From: an uncultured Alphaproteobacteria bacterium
GTDB lineage: Bacteria > Pseudomonadota > Alphaproteobacteria > Puniceispirillales > UBA1172
Length of the DNA stretch: 17,548 nucleotides
Reading direction: 5' to 3'
Assembly (NCBI GenBank): GCA_937952245.1
Contig: CALFYS010000050.1
Location: 1-17,548, forward strand
A model generated the notes under the pieces. The model was not told the DNA's origin. It made no database searches and saw only the letters and a program-made list of their open reading frames with translations. Each line of letters opens with the position of its first letter. Position 1 is the first letter of the stretch. Positions 8,634 to 14,843 of the stretch are shown piece by piece. The position numbers were made by a program, and so were the translations under genes.

Positions 8634-8871
8634 GGTTCTTTTATCAACACTAACTTTGGTGATGTTGTGGCAATCGGCAATCATGCCTTGGCATTAAGGC
8701 AAAATTCAGATTACCCCCTAATGGCTTTATATAGATTACATTGATACATCATATACCACATCTTGCCATACCATAGGTTTACAATAAAAGGATTAAAATC
8801 AAATCATCTTCTTGATGATTGGTCTGGCGGCTTGAGTGGACAGCGTTTGATCAGCTGGCTAAAATAGCACC
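8634..8871. promoter_or_regulatory. divergent ftsK / gmhB-like intergenic region
   Basis: This 238-nt region separates ftsK (minus) from the phosphatase gene (plus). It is AT-rich in its middle (about 8725-8800, with TTTATATAG and CATATACC). It contains a perfect 7-bp inverted repeat AATCATC/GATGATT with a 5-nt loop at 8802-8820, and a 5-bp repeat GCCTT/AAGGC around 8685-8700. The rightward promoter is listed separately. No convincing leftward -35/-10 pair for ftsK was found, although the AT-rich block is the likely site. No gene was seen. Confidence 0.5.
8837..8865 (+). promoter_or_regulatory. sigma70-type promoter giving a near-leaderless transcript
   Basis: TGGACA (8837-8842; 5 of 6 to TTGACA) and TAAAAT (8860-8865; 5 of 6 to TATAAT) are separated by exactly 17 nt. 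The ATG of the phosphatase gene starts at 8872, seven bases after the -10 box, where transcription would normally begin. No Shine-Dalgarno sequence is seen before that ATG, which fits a leaderless mRNA. Confidence 0.6.
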
Positions 8872-9453
8872 ATGTCTTTGATTGATCCGCAACATACGCC
8901 CCCACAACAGGCTCAACAGCAACAAATGCCTCAACAAAAGGTTCAGGGGAAAGCTGTTTTTTTTGATCGTGATGGTGTCCTGAATATTGATCACGGCTAT
9001 ACCCACCGTGTTGAAGATTGCGCGTTGATTGATGGCGCGGCAGAGGCGGTGCGGATGGTCAATGACCATGGCTATCTGGCGTTTGTGGTGACCAACCAAG
9101 GCGGCATTGCCTTGGGTCTTTATTCAGAAGCCGATATGCAGGCGTTTCATCAGCATCTCTTTCAACGCATCCATGATGCCAGCGGCGGGGTGATCACCGA
9201 TACCCGTTTTTGCCCCCATCATCCGAAATCAGAAGACCCGTCTTTACAGGATTGCACTTGCCGCAAACCCAGCCCAAAGATGATCCTTGATCTGGCGCAA
9301 CAGCATAATATTGATTTATCACAAAGCGTGATGATCGGTGATCGCGACACTGATGTTGAAGCGGGTCAATCCGCGGGGTGCCAAACTGTTCTTTTTAAAG
9401 GCGGGCGGCTTGATGATGCGTTAAAACCTCTTATCTCAACAAAAGAGGGTTAG
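8872..9453 (+). CDS. gmhB: D-glycero-D-manno-heptose 1,7-bisphosphate 7-phosphatase (HAD-IIIA)
   Basis: This 193-residue HAD phosphatase has motif I FFDRDGVLN (nucleophile Asp32, acid Asp34), motif II VVTNQGG (72-78), motif III Lys132 in CRKPSPKM, and motif IV GDRDTDVEAG (156-165). A structural zinc site typical of GmhB is visible: Cys114 and His116 in FCPHHP, Cys128 and Cys130 in DCTCRKP. GmhB removes the C7 phosphate during ADP-heptose synthesis for lipopolysaccharide. The HisB-N histidinol-phosphatase is the closest alternative with the same zinc loop. The N-terminus carries a glutamine-rich extension (QQAQQQQMPQQ, about 12-22) of roughly 20 residues beyond the usual family start. No ribosome binding site precedes the ATG. 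The monooxygenase gene begins at the very next base after its stop, which implies translational coupling. Confidence 0.85.
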   Translation: MSLIDPQHTPPQQAQQQQMPQQKVQGKAVFFDRDGVLNIDHGYTHRVEDCALIDGAAEAVRMVNDHGYLAFVVTNQGGIALGLYSEADMQAFHQHLFQRIHDASGGVITDTRFCPHHPKSEDPSLQDCTCRKPSPKMILDLAQQHNIDLSQSVMIGDRDTDVEAGQSAGCQTVLFKGGRLDDALKPLISTKEG

Positions 9454-10719
9454 ATGACAACAAAAGCCAAAACAAATCAGGCCAAAACAGAAAGCCATGA
9501 CGTTGCTGATATTGCCGTTGTCGGCGGCGGGTTGACCGGGTTTGCCATGGCTTTAACCGCCGCCCAAAATGGCGCTAAGGTGACGCTGATTGACCGCGCC
9601 CCCCAAAACGCGGCAGGGGATACCACCCGCACCACCACCATCAATCCAAAAAGTTATGATCACCTTAATGCCCTTGGGGTGATCGACGGGCTGATGGCAA
9701 AAAACAAACCCATGACCTGTTTGCGCGAAATCCGCGTGAGTGATGAAAAAACCCGCCCGCAACCCGGGCTGGCCAGACCGGATGAATTGATCACTTGGGG
9801 CGACCCAAAAAGCGATACGCCTTTGGGCTATGTTTTCCGGAATGCTGAGGTCATGGCGGTGATGCAGGAATTGGTATCAGCGCATCCGCTTATTACCGCA
9901 TATCATGAAACCGCTGTTGTTGATTTTTCATCCAAGCATCAAGAGTACAGTGACGCGGCGGCGGCGCTTTATACCGATCAAGGCAAAGTGTTTGCCGCCC
10001 GATTGGTGGTGGCGGCCGATGGCCGAAACAGCCCCATCCGGCAAGCCGCCGGCATCAAAGCCATCACGCGCAACCCCGGGCAAACCGCTATTGTTGCGGA
10101 TATTCAATGCGGAAAGCCGCATCACAACATGGCGTGGCAGCGCTTTATTAAAGGCGGGCCCGCGGCGTTGATGCCGATTGATGATGATCGGATGATGTCA
10201 TTGGTCTGGACCTTGCCTGATGAAGACGCGCAAATTTTAATCGCGGCGGATGACGCGTCTTTTTCCCAAAGTTTGATGGATCACTTTGGCCATGGTTTCG
10301 GGCAATTGACGGTTTCTGGTGCGCGGCTGACCTGGCCATTACGGCTTAGCCATGTGCCTATGCCGACCCAATCAAGATTGCTTTTGGCAGGGGACGCCGC
10401 CCATGCGATTCACCCTTTGGCGGGGCAGGGGTATAACCTTGCCTTAGGGGATGCCATCGCCTTATCCGATTTAATCAAAAACGCCCATGCCACGGGCAGT
10501 GATTTGGGCGCGCGAGCCGGGCTTAGAGCCTATGCAAAAAACAGATTTAAAGAAGTCACCGCCATGACATTGGCGACCGATGGGCTGAACGCGGTGTTTT
10601 CATTTGGCGGGCCGGTGACCACCGCGGTCACGGGCATGGGGATGGCCTTACTGAACGCATCACCCTTTAAAAATCTGGCGATGAAAGCGGCCAGCGGCGG
10701 GTTATCAAAACCGCGTTAA
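9454..10719 (+). CDS. UbiH/UbiF/COQ6-family FAD-dependent monooxygenase
   Basis: This 421-residue flavoprotein has the three family fingerprints: the Rossmann GxGxxG as VVGGGLTGFAMAL (22-34), the DG motif VVAADGRNSPIR (about 185-196), and the GD motif LLAGDAAHAIHPLAGQG (about 311-327). The AIHPLAGQGYNLAL wording is specific to ubiquinone-ring hydroxylases of the UbiH/UbiF/UbiI/UbiL/COQ6 group. It therefore probably hydroxylates a position of the ubiquinone precursor at the membrane; which carbon cannot be told from sequence. The ATG directly follows the upstream TAG, with AGAGG of the preceding gene's end serving as ribosome binding site. It is convergent with the DUF971 gene, whose usual alphaproteobacterial neighbourhood also contains a UbiH-like gene. 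Confidence 0.88.
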   Translation: MTTKAKTNQAKTESHDVADIAVVGGGLTGFAMALTAAQNGAKVTLIDRAPQNAAGDTTRTTTINPKSYDHLNALGVIDGLMAKNKPMTCLREIRVSDEKTRPQPGLARPDELITWGDPKSDTPLGYVFRNAEVMAVMQELVSAHPLITAYHETAVVDFSSKHQEYSDAAAALYTDQGKVFAARLVVAADGRNSPIRQAAGIKAITRNPGQTAIVADIQCGKPHHNMAWQRFIKGGPAALMPIDDDRMMSLVWTLPDEDAQILIAADDASFSQSLMDHFGHGFGQLTVSGARLTWPLRLSHVPMPTQSRLLLAGDAAHAIHPLAGQGYNLALGDAIALSDLIKNAHATGSDLGARAGLRAYAKNRFKEVTAMTLATDGLNAVFSFGGPVTTAVTGMGMALLNASPFKNLAMKAASGGLSKPR

Positions 10720-10756
10720 AGGCCTGCGATTCAATATATTAAAGATCGCGGCTTAA
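10716..10756. terminator. imperfect hairpin between convergent genes
   Basis: Where the monooxygenase and DUF971 genes converge, TTAA/TTAA, GCC/GGC and GCGAT/ATCGC pair in register with small bulges, giving about 12 bp around a 14-nt AT-rich loop. There is no strong T-tract on either side, so a role in bidirectional termination is only a possibility. Confidence 0.25.
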
Positions 10757-11107
10757 CCCCATATCTTCAAGCCGTTTTAAATAATCGGCCATCATGCTTG
10801 CCCCGGCGGTGCCGAATTTATGCAGCACTTCCCATGAATAAATTCCGGTATTATGGCCATCACTAAAGCTGAGGCGAACCGCGTAATGCCCCACGGGTTC
10901 AATATGGTGGATGGTGACATGACGTTTGCCATGGGGGGTTTGTTTTTGATCCAAACCATGGCCTTGCACATCGGCGGATGGCGCTTCCACCCGCAATAAT
11001 TCAGCATCAAGGTTAAACACATCGCCGGTGTTAAACGTCACGGTCAAGATGGCTTTATTCGGCGACAGTGATAATTCCAATGGCCAAATCGTGTTCGGAT
11101 TATCCAT
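10739..11107 (-). CDS. DUF971 family protein (GBBH-like N-terminal domain)
   Basis: From the ATG at 11107 this is a 122-residue protein (MDNPNTIWPLELSLSPNK...). It is a compact beta-rich domain like the N-terminal domain of gamma-butyrobetaine hydroxylase (DUF971), with the pattern LTVTFNTGDVFNLDAELLRVEAP, then AVRLSFSDGHNTGIYSWEVLHKFG (about 79-102). Its biochemical role is not established; the fold is sometimes found near Fe-S maturation proteins. The start overlaps the end of the Trm112-like gene by 8 nt (ATGGATAA), with GGAAGAA just upstream; a longer frame reaching 11155 lies wholly inside the upstream gene and is unlikely. It is the last gene of the thioredoxin-LON-Trm112-DUF971 cluster. 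Confidence 0.8.
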   Translation of the reverse strand: MDNPNTIWPLELSLSPNKAILTVTFNTGDVFNLDAELLRVEAPSADVQGHGLDQKQTPHGKRHVTIHHIEPVGHYAVRLSFSDGHNTGIYSWEVLHKFGTAGASMMADYLKRLEDMGLSRDL

Positions 11108-11312
11108 CAAGTTCTTCCGCTTCTTCCACCAATAAAATCGGCAAGCCTTCAACAATAGGGAAAGCCAATCCCGCCTGTTTGCTGATCAAACGTTGGGATT
11201 GATGATCAAGGGTCAATGGCCCTCTTGTGACGGGGCAAACAAGGAGATTCAACAAAGACGGATCAAGCCGCTGTGGTGCCATTGGGCCTTCGGATTTAGT
11301 GGCGGACATCAT
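11100..11312 (-). CDS. Trm112/UPF0434 family small protein
   Basis: This 70-residue protein reads MMSATKSEGPMAPQRLDP then LLNLLVCPVTRGPL, with AGLAFPIVEGLPILL near the C-terminus, matching the UPF0434/Trm112 family (YcaR-like). Of the zinc cysteines in classical Trm112 proteins only one remains (CPVTRGPL), as is common in alphaproteobacterial members. Eukaryotic Trm112 activates methyltransferases; the bacterial role is uncertain. The start was set at the ATG-ATG pair (11312 or 11309), preceded by AAGG at a 5-8 nt spacing; the open frame extends back to 11432, but that part only shadows the LON gene. It overlaps the LON-gene stop by 17 nt and the DUF971 start by 8 nt, so translation is probably coupled. 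Confidence 0.82.
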   Translation of the reverse strand: MMSATKSEGPMAPQRLDPSLLNLLVCPVTRGPLTLDHQSQRLISKQAGLAFPIVEGLPILLVEEAEELDG

Positions 11313-11973
11313 CCTGACCTTCGGTATTGAGGGATTGGAACGTATTTTCCATTTCCAGCAATGTCGCCAAGGTTTCCGCTCTTTTGCCGGTGTCTTGGGC
11401 TTCAAGCAGGGCTTGTTTATCCTGATTGCCAAGGGGGCAGATCATAGACAAGGTGGTTACCAGCTTTTCACTTTCACAAGATTTGATGGCATCCCAATCC
11501 GCCGTGAAGCCTTTTTGATCAAAATAAAGTTTCAAGGCTGAAAGCAAGCGATTGCGATCAATTTCCGGTGGCGTGACATCAAGGTCTTGGATGAAATCAT
11601 CATAGCTGACATTGACCCGCCGATACCCATCCTTCATGTCAATTTCTTCAAGAACGTTAAAACGGATCAACCCATCGAGTGAAATCAGGTAACGGCCATC
11701 AGGGGTTTCTTCAAAAGAGGAAACCTTGCCCACGCAACCAACATTATAAAGCATGGGTTTCAATTCATCTTGAGTGTCCGCGTCATTGGTTTGGATCATC
11801 CCGATAAGACGGTGAGATGATGACAAAGCATCACTGATCATGGCCAAATAACGGTCTTCAAAAATATTCAATGGCAGTCGTCCCCCCGGCAGCAGTAAAG
11901 CCCCGTTCAAAGGGAAAACAGGTATTGTCTTCGGCAGGTCTTGGAGATTTGGTTCGAGGGCATTGCGCTTCAT
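11296..11973 (-). CDS. LON substrate-binding (N-terminal) domain protein without protease
   Basis: This 225-residue protein consists only of the Lon N-terminal domain: IPVFPLNGALLLPGGRLPLNIFEDRYLAM (about 17-45), GCVGKVSSFEETPDGRYLI (about 79-97) and a helical C-terminal part. It lacks the AAA+ ATPase and the Ser-Lys protease domain, so it is a stand-alone LON-domain protein, presumed to bind unfolded or specific polypeptides; function unknown. The ATG at 11973 is chosen because a strong GGAAGGAGAGG lies about 6 nt upstream; a longer TTG frame to 12000 would overlap the thioredoxin gene. It follows the CnoX-like gene by 19 nt and overlaps the Trm112-like gene, suggesting a protein-quality-control operon. 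Confidence 0.85.
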   Translation of the reverse strand: MKRNALEPNLQDLPKTIPVFPLNGALLLPGGRLPLNIFEDRYLAMISDALSSSHRLIGMIQTNDADTQDELKPMLYNVGCVGKVSSFEETPDGRYLISLDGLIRFNVLEEIDMKDGYRRVNVSYDDFIQDLDVTPPEIDRNRLLSALKLYFDQKGFTADWDAIKSCESEKLVTTLSMICPLGNQDKQALLEAQDTGKRAETLATLLEMENTFQSLNTEGQDDVRH

Positions 11974-11992
11974 GTCGTCCTCTCCTTCCGCC

Positions 11993-12937
11993 TTAAGCAA
12001 ATAAAATTGATGAAAGTTTGCGTCGTCCGTCCATAACTTCAGGTGCGGTTGGTCCCAACGCGTCGAAAATTTCCAGAAGTTTCAATCGACCTGCATCGTC
12101 ATTCCACGCCCGATCAATTTTAATCACCTTCAGTAAAGTTTCGATGGCTTCGGTTGTTTGACCGGCACCAAACTGCCCCACTGCAAGGTTATATAATGCT
12201 TCTGGGTCTTCAGGGTTAGCCGCAACCGCCGCTTCAAACGTGGCCAATTGCCCAGCGTTTTCAGCAGCGTCTTTTGCGATGGCCAATGCCGCGGCGGCTT
12301 TATTCACTGCATCGGTATTTCGCATTTCATCGGTTAAAGCGTTGATCATGGCTTGGGCATCATCATATTCACCCGTGCCAATCAAACACCGCAATAAACC
12401 AGCCATGGCTTCGCTATTTTCTTCATCCATGGCCAGCACCTGATTGAACAGGGCGGCGGCTTCAGGAAAATTCTTCAGCCCAAAGGCTTCTTCTGCCATG
12501 GCCAGAATTTCACCCGTATCAGGGGCATCACCAGCAAGCGCCGTGAGTTTCGAGACAAATTCCCGAATAGCGGATTCAGGTTGCGCCCCCGCAAATCCAT
12601 CAACAGGGCGGCCTTCGTAAAAAGCATAAACCGTGGGAACAGATTGAACCCTAAGCTGAGCGGCGACGGCTTGATTTTCATCAATATTGACCTTGGCCAA
12701 TTTCACCGCGCCGTTGGTTTCAGCAATGCATTTTTCCAAAACAGGCATCAATTGCAGGCAAGGCCCACACCACGGCGCCCAAAAATCAACCACAACAGGT
12801 TGATGTTGTGAGGCCTCAATGACATCCGCCATAAAACTGGCGGTGGTGACATCAATACCGATGCCCGCCTGATCACTGCCTGGCTGATCATTAACAGCGG
12901 AAAGACCGCCACTATTGTTTTGATCCATCAACGCCAT
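11993..12937 (-). CDS. cnoX: CnoX-like thioredoxin-TPR chaperedoxin
   Basis: This 314-residue protein has a thioredoxin domain (about 28-135) with the active site FWAPWCGPC (Cys57, Cys60) and cis-proline in SVPTVYAF, followed by TPR-like helical repeats (about 145-300, e.g. PEDPEALYNLAVGQFGAG). This is the CnoX/YbbN architecture: a holdase that protects proteins from oxidation and passes them to GroEL and DnaK. E. coli CnoX lacks the paired cysteines; this one keeps WCGPC, as in Caulobacter, so it may also reduce disulfides. There is no signal peptide, so it should be cytoplasmic. The ATG at 12937 has GAGGTG about 8 nt upstream. A heat-shock-type promoter candidate lies about 65 nt further upstream. 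It leads the LON/Trm112/DUF971 cluster. Confidence 0.88.
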   Translation of the reverse strand: MALMDQNNSGGLSAVNDQPGSDQAGIGIDVTTASFMADVIEASQHQPVVVDFWAPWCGPCLQLMPVLEKCIAETNGAVKLAKVNIDENQAVAAQLRVQSVPTVYAFYEGRPVDGFAGAQPESAIREFVSKLTALAGDAPDTGEILAMAEEAFGLKNFPEAAALFNQVLAMDEENSEAMAGLLRCLIGTGEYDDAQAMINALTDEMRNTDAVNKAAAALAIAKDAAENAGQLATFEAAVAANPEDPEALYNLAVGQFGAGQTTEAIETLLKVIKIDRAWNDDAGRLKLLEIFDALGPTAPEVMDGRRKLSSILFA

Positions 12938-13002
12938 GTTGAGACCACCTCAGAAGGATTAAAAAAAACACTTAGATATTCGGAACTTACGCTTACCATT
13001 AA

Positions 13003-13030
13003 AGATGGAGCGAGGTTTGCAATCGGCAAG
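13003..13030 (-). promoter_or_regulatory. candidate sigma32 (heat-shock) promoter for the CnoX-like gene
   Basis: On the minus strand CTTGCCG (13030-13024) and CTCCATCT (13010-13003) are separated by 13 nt. The -10 element matches 7 of 8 positions of the E. coli RpoH consensus CCCCATNT, and the -35 element keeps the CTTG core. The predicted start near 12996 leaves a 5' leader of about 60 nt. The match is by eye only; the proposed regulation fits the stress role of CnoX. Confidence 0.4.
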
Positions 13031-13071
13031 TGACCATAAAGTATCATTGTATATCCCCCCCTAAACCCATG

Positions 13072-13617
13072 CTAAATCAAAATCTTGTGTTCTGAATGTC
13101 CTGTACCTTCTAGATATTGTAGAAGATCAGTCATTTTCAGGGTTATGGTCTTGTCATTAACAAGCGGATGCACATTAATTTTTTCAGCCGCCATCAAGTT
13201 TTTATCCAAAACAAGGGTCACGCTGTTGTCTTTATCGTTGGTCAGTGTCAAAGGTGAAACCGCGCCAGGACGAACGCCTAAGAATTGCATCAGGCGATCC
13301 GCGCTGCCAAAAGACAGGCGACCGGCCCCGATGTCAGCACCCAATTGTTTCAGGTCAATGGCTTTGTCTTCGGCGGCAACAACAAGGTAATTGCGCTTTT
13401 TACCATCGCGCAGATAAAGATTTTTGATATGAGCGCCTTCGATTTGGCCGCGCAATGATTGCGAATCTTCAACGGTTCTTAATGGCGGATGGGTATGCAG
13501 TTCATAACCGATACCTTTGCCCTCAAGGATCGCCAGCATCTCCCCCGAAGAAATAGGCAGGCTATCTTCAAATTTTGAAGACGCATCTACAGTTTCAGAA
13601 AACGCTTGGTCTGACAT
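13072..13617 (-). CDS. ProXp-ala / YbaK-type prolyl-tRNA editing protein
   Basis: From the ATG at 13617 this 181-residue protein is a free-standing YbaK/aminoacyl-tRNA deacylase domain. Family signatures are GIGYELHTHPPLRTVEDSQ (about 36-54), IEGAHIKNLYLRDGKKRNYLVV (about 59-80, with the Lys65-Asn66 pair corresponding to the catalytic Lys and the Asn of ProXp-ala), GRLSFGSADRLMQFLGVRPGAVSPLTL and a C-terminal NVHPLVNDKTI. ProXp-ala hydrolyses Ala-tRNA(Pro) formed by prolyl-tRNA synthetases lacking an internal editing domain, as in Alphaproteobacteria. An in-frame TTG six codons upstream is a less likely start. It is separated by 134 nt from the CnoX-like gene and divergent from the oxidoreductase gene. 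Confidence 0.87.
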   Translation of the reverse strand: MSDQAFSETVDASSKFEDSLPISSGEMLAILEGKGIGYELHTHPPLRTVEDSQSLRGQIEGAHIKNLYLRDGKKRNYLVVAAEDKAIDLKQLGADIGAGRLSFGSADRLMQFLGVRPGAVSPLTLTNDKDNSVTLVLDKNLMAAEKINVHPLVNDKTITLKMTDLLQYLEGTGHSEHKILI

Positions 13618-13696
13618 GGTCAACGATTGGCTCAAATAAAAATTTATTACTGTTGTTGGTTTTATTGGTTATTTGGTATTCGGCCTTCAGATTTCT

Positions 13697-13725
13697 ATTT
13701 AACAGAAAACTTGGTTTTTGATCAA
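13697..13725 (-). promoter_or_regulatory. candidate promoter for the ProXp-ala-like gene
   Basis: On the minus strand TTGATC (13725-13720) and TTAAAT (13702-13697) lie 17 nt apart, each matching 4 of 6 consensus positions. The predicted start near 13690 leaves about 70 nt before the ATG at 13617. Confidence 0.35.
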
Positions 13726-13809
13726 GACATCTCCGATAGAAATTTAAATCAATGGTGACGTGCTTCCTCACAAAACGTAACAAAATGCAACGATTGACCT
13801 TGCCATAGG

Positions 13810-13825
13810 GGGGATTTAAAACCCC
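13810..13825. promoter_or_regulatory. GGGG-ATTTAAAA-CCCC dyad, possible operator
   Basis: A near-perfect 16-nt palindrome (14 of 16 positions) sits 29 nt before the oxidoreductase ATG and just upstream of a TATACT box (13833-13838). It could be a repressor site or a small hairpin. No matching -35 box for TATACT was found. Confidence 0.3.
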
Positions 13826-13853
13826 ATAAAGATATACTCATAAGGTTTTGTTC

Positions 13854-14843
13854 ATGGTTGCTGCTTCTCCAAACGCCCAAATTGCCTTAATTGGTTGCGG
13901 TATGTGGGGGCGGAATATTGCCCGCAATCTCCATCAATTGGGGGTCTTGGCCGGAGTTTGTGACCAATCGGATGCCGCCGCGAATGATTTTGCCCAAACT
14001 TTTGAAACCAAAGCCCTCAGCTTTCCCGAGATTTTAAACAGCCCTGAAATTAACGGCGTTTGCATTGTTACCGCCGCGCCATCCCATGCGGAATTAGCGC
14101 TTCAGGCTTTCGCCGCGGGCAAGGCGGTTTATGTTGAAAAACCGCTGGCGCTGACCGTTGAAGATGCCGAAGCCATGGTCAACGCCGCCCAACAAGCGGG
14201 CAAACCCCTGATGGTGGGGCATCTCATTCGCCATCACGCGGGGTTTCAAGAATTATGCCACCTTGTTCAATCCGGTGACATTGGCACGTTGCGGCATTTG
14301 CGTTTAAGCCGCATTGCCCCGGGGCGAATCCGCGATAGTGAATCGGTTCTGTTTGATCTCTGCCCCCATGATTTAGCGCTGGTCGCCGCCCTCACCGATC
14401 AGGCGACACCATCACGGGTGCAATGCCATGGGTTTAGCCATATCACCCAAGATATTCATGACAGCGTCACCGCCCAATTGGATTTTGCCGATGGCATGAC
14501 CGCCAGCATTCAGGCCAATTGGCTCAACCCTGTCAAAATTCATAACCTGACGGTGATCGGCACAACCGGGGCTTTGGTTTTTGATGACACCAAACCATGG
14601 GCTGAAAAACTGACGCGATTTACCTTTAATGTCACCAAAGAGAACGGCATGATCAATCTTGATCGTGATCAAGGGGTCGCCATCCCCCTTTCGGAAGCCG
14701 AACCATTGAAAGATGAAATGCGGAATTTTATCACCGCCATCACCACCGGCGAAAACCCATTAACCGATGGCAAAGAAGCGCTTTATGTCCAGCATATTAT
14801 GGCGCGGATGCAAGCCTCCCTTGATCAAGGAATAGCCACATGA
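13854..14843 (+). CDS. Gfo/Idh/MocA-family oxidoreductase, WlbA-like
   Basis: This 329-residue protein has an N-terminal NAD-binding fold with LIGCGMWGRNIARNL (12-26), the family EKP motif VYVEKPLAL (Lys96), and a DxxxH pair (Asp168, His172 in FDLCPHDLAL), then the C-terminal beta-sheet domain. The pairing with a DegT aminotransferase suggests a nucleotide-sugar 3-dehydrogenase like WlbA/WbpB, which makes the 3-keto sugar for amination. The substrate cannot be fixed from sequence, since the UDP-GlcNAc 6-dehydrogenase and acetyltransferase of the classical pathway are not in this window. The ATG at 13854 has AAGG 8 nt upstream; a TTG two codons earlier is in frame but less likely. The stop overlaps the next start by 4 nt (ATGA). 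Confidence 0.85.
   Translation: MVAASPNAQIALIGCGMWGRNIARNLHQLGVLAGVCDQSDAAANDFAQTFETKALSFPEILNSPEINGVCIVTAAPSHAELALQAFAAGKAVYVEKPLALTVEDAEAMVNAAQQAGKPLMVGHLIRHHAGFQELCHLVQSGDIGTLRHLRLSRIAPGRIRDSESVLFDLCPHDLALVAALTDQATPSRVQCHGFSHITQDIHDSVTAQLDFADGMTASIQANWLNPVKIHNLTVIGTTGALVFDDTKPWAEKLTRFTFNVTKENGMINLDRDQGVAIPLSEAEPLKDEMRNFITAITTGENPLTDGKEALYVQHIMARMQASLDQGIAT

Noticed and set aside
13066..13077. 12-mer CCCATGCTAAAT repeated at 16222-16233
   Set aside because: Several exact 12-mer repeats are expected by chance in 17.5 kb, and the contexts differ.
13848..13853. TTG start two codons before the oxidoreductase ATG
   Set aside because: The ATG at 13854 has a better Shine-Dalgarno distance; the TTG gains nothing.
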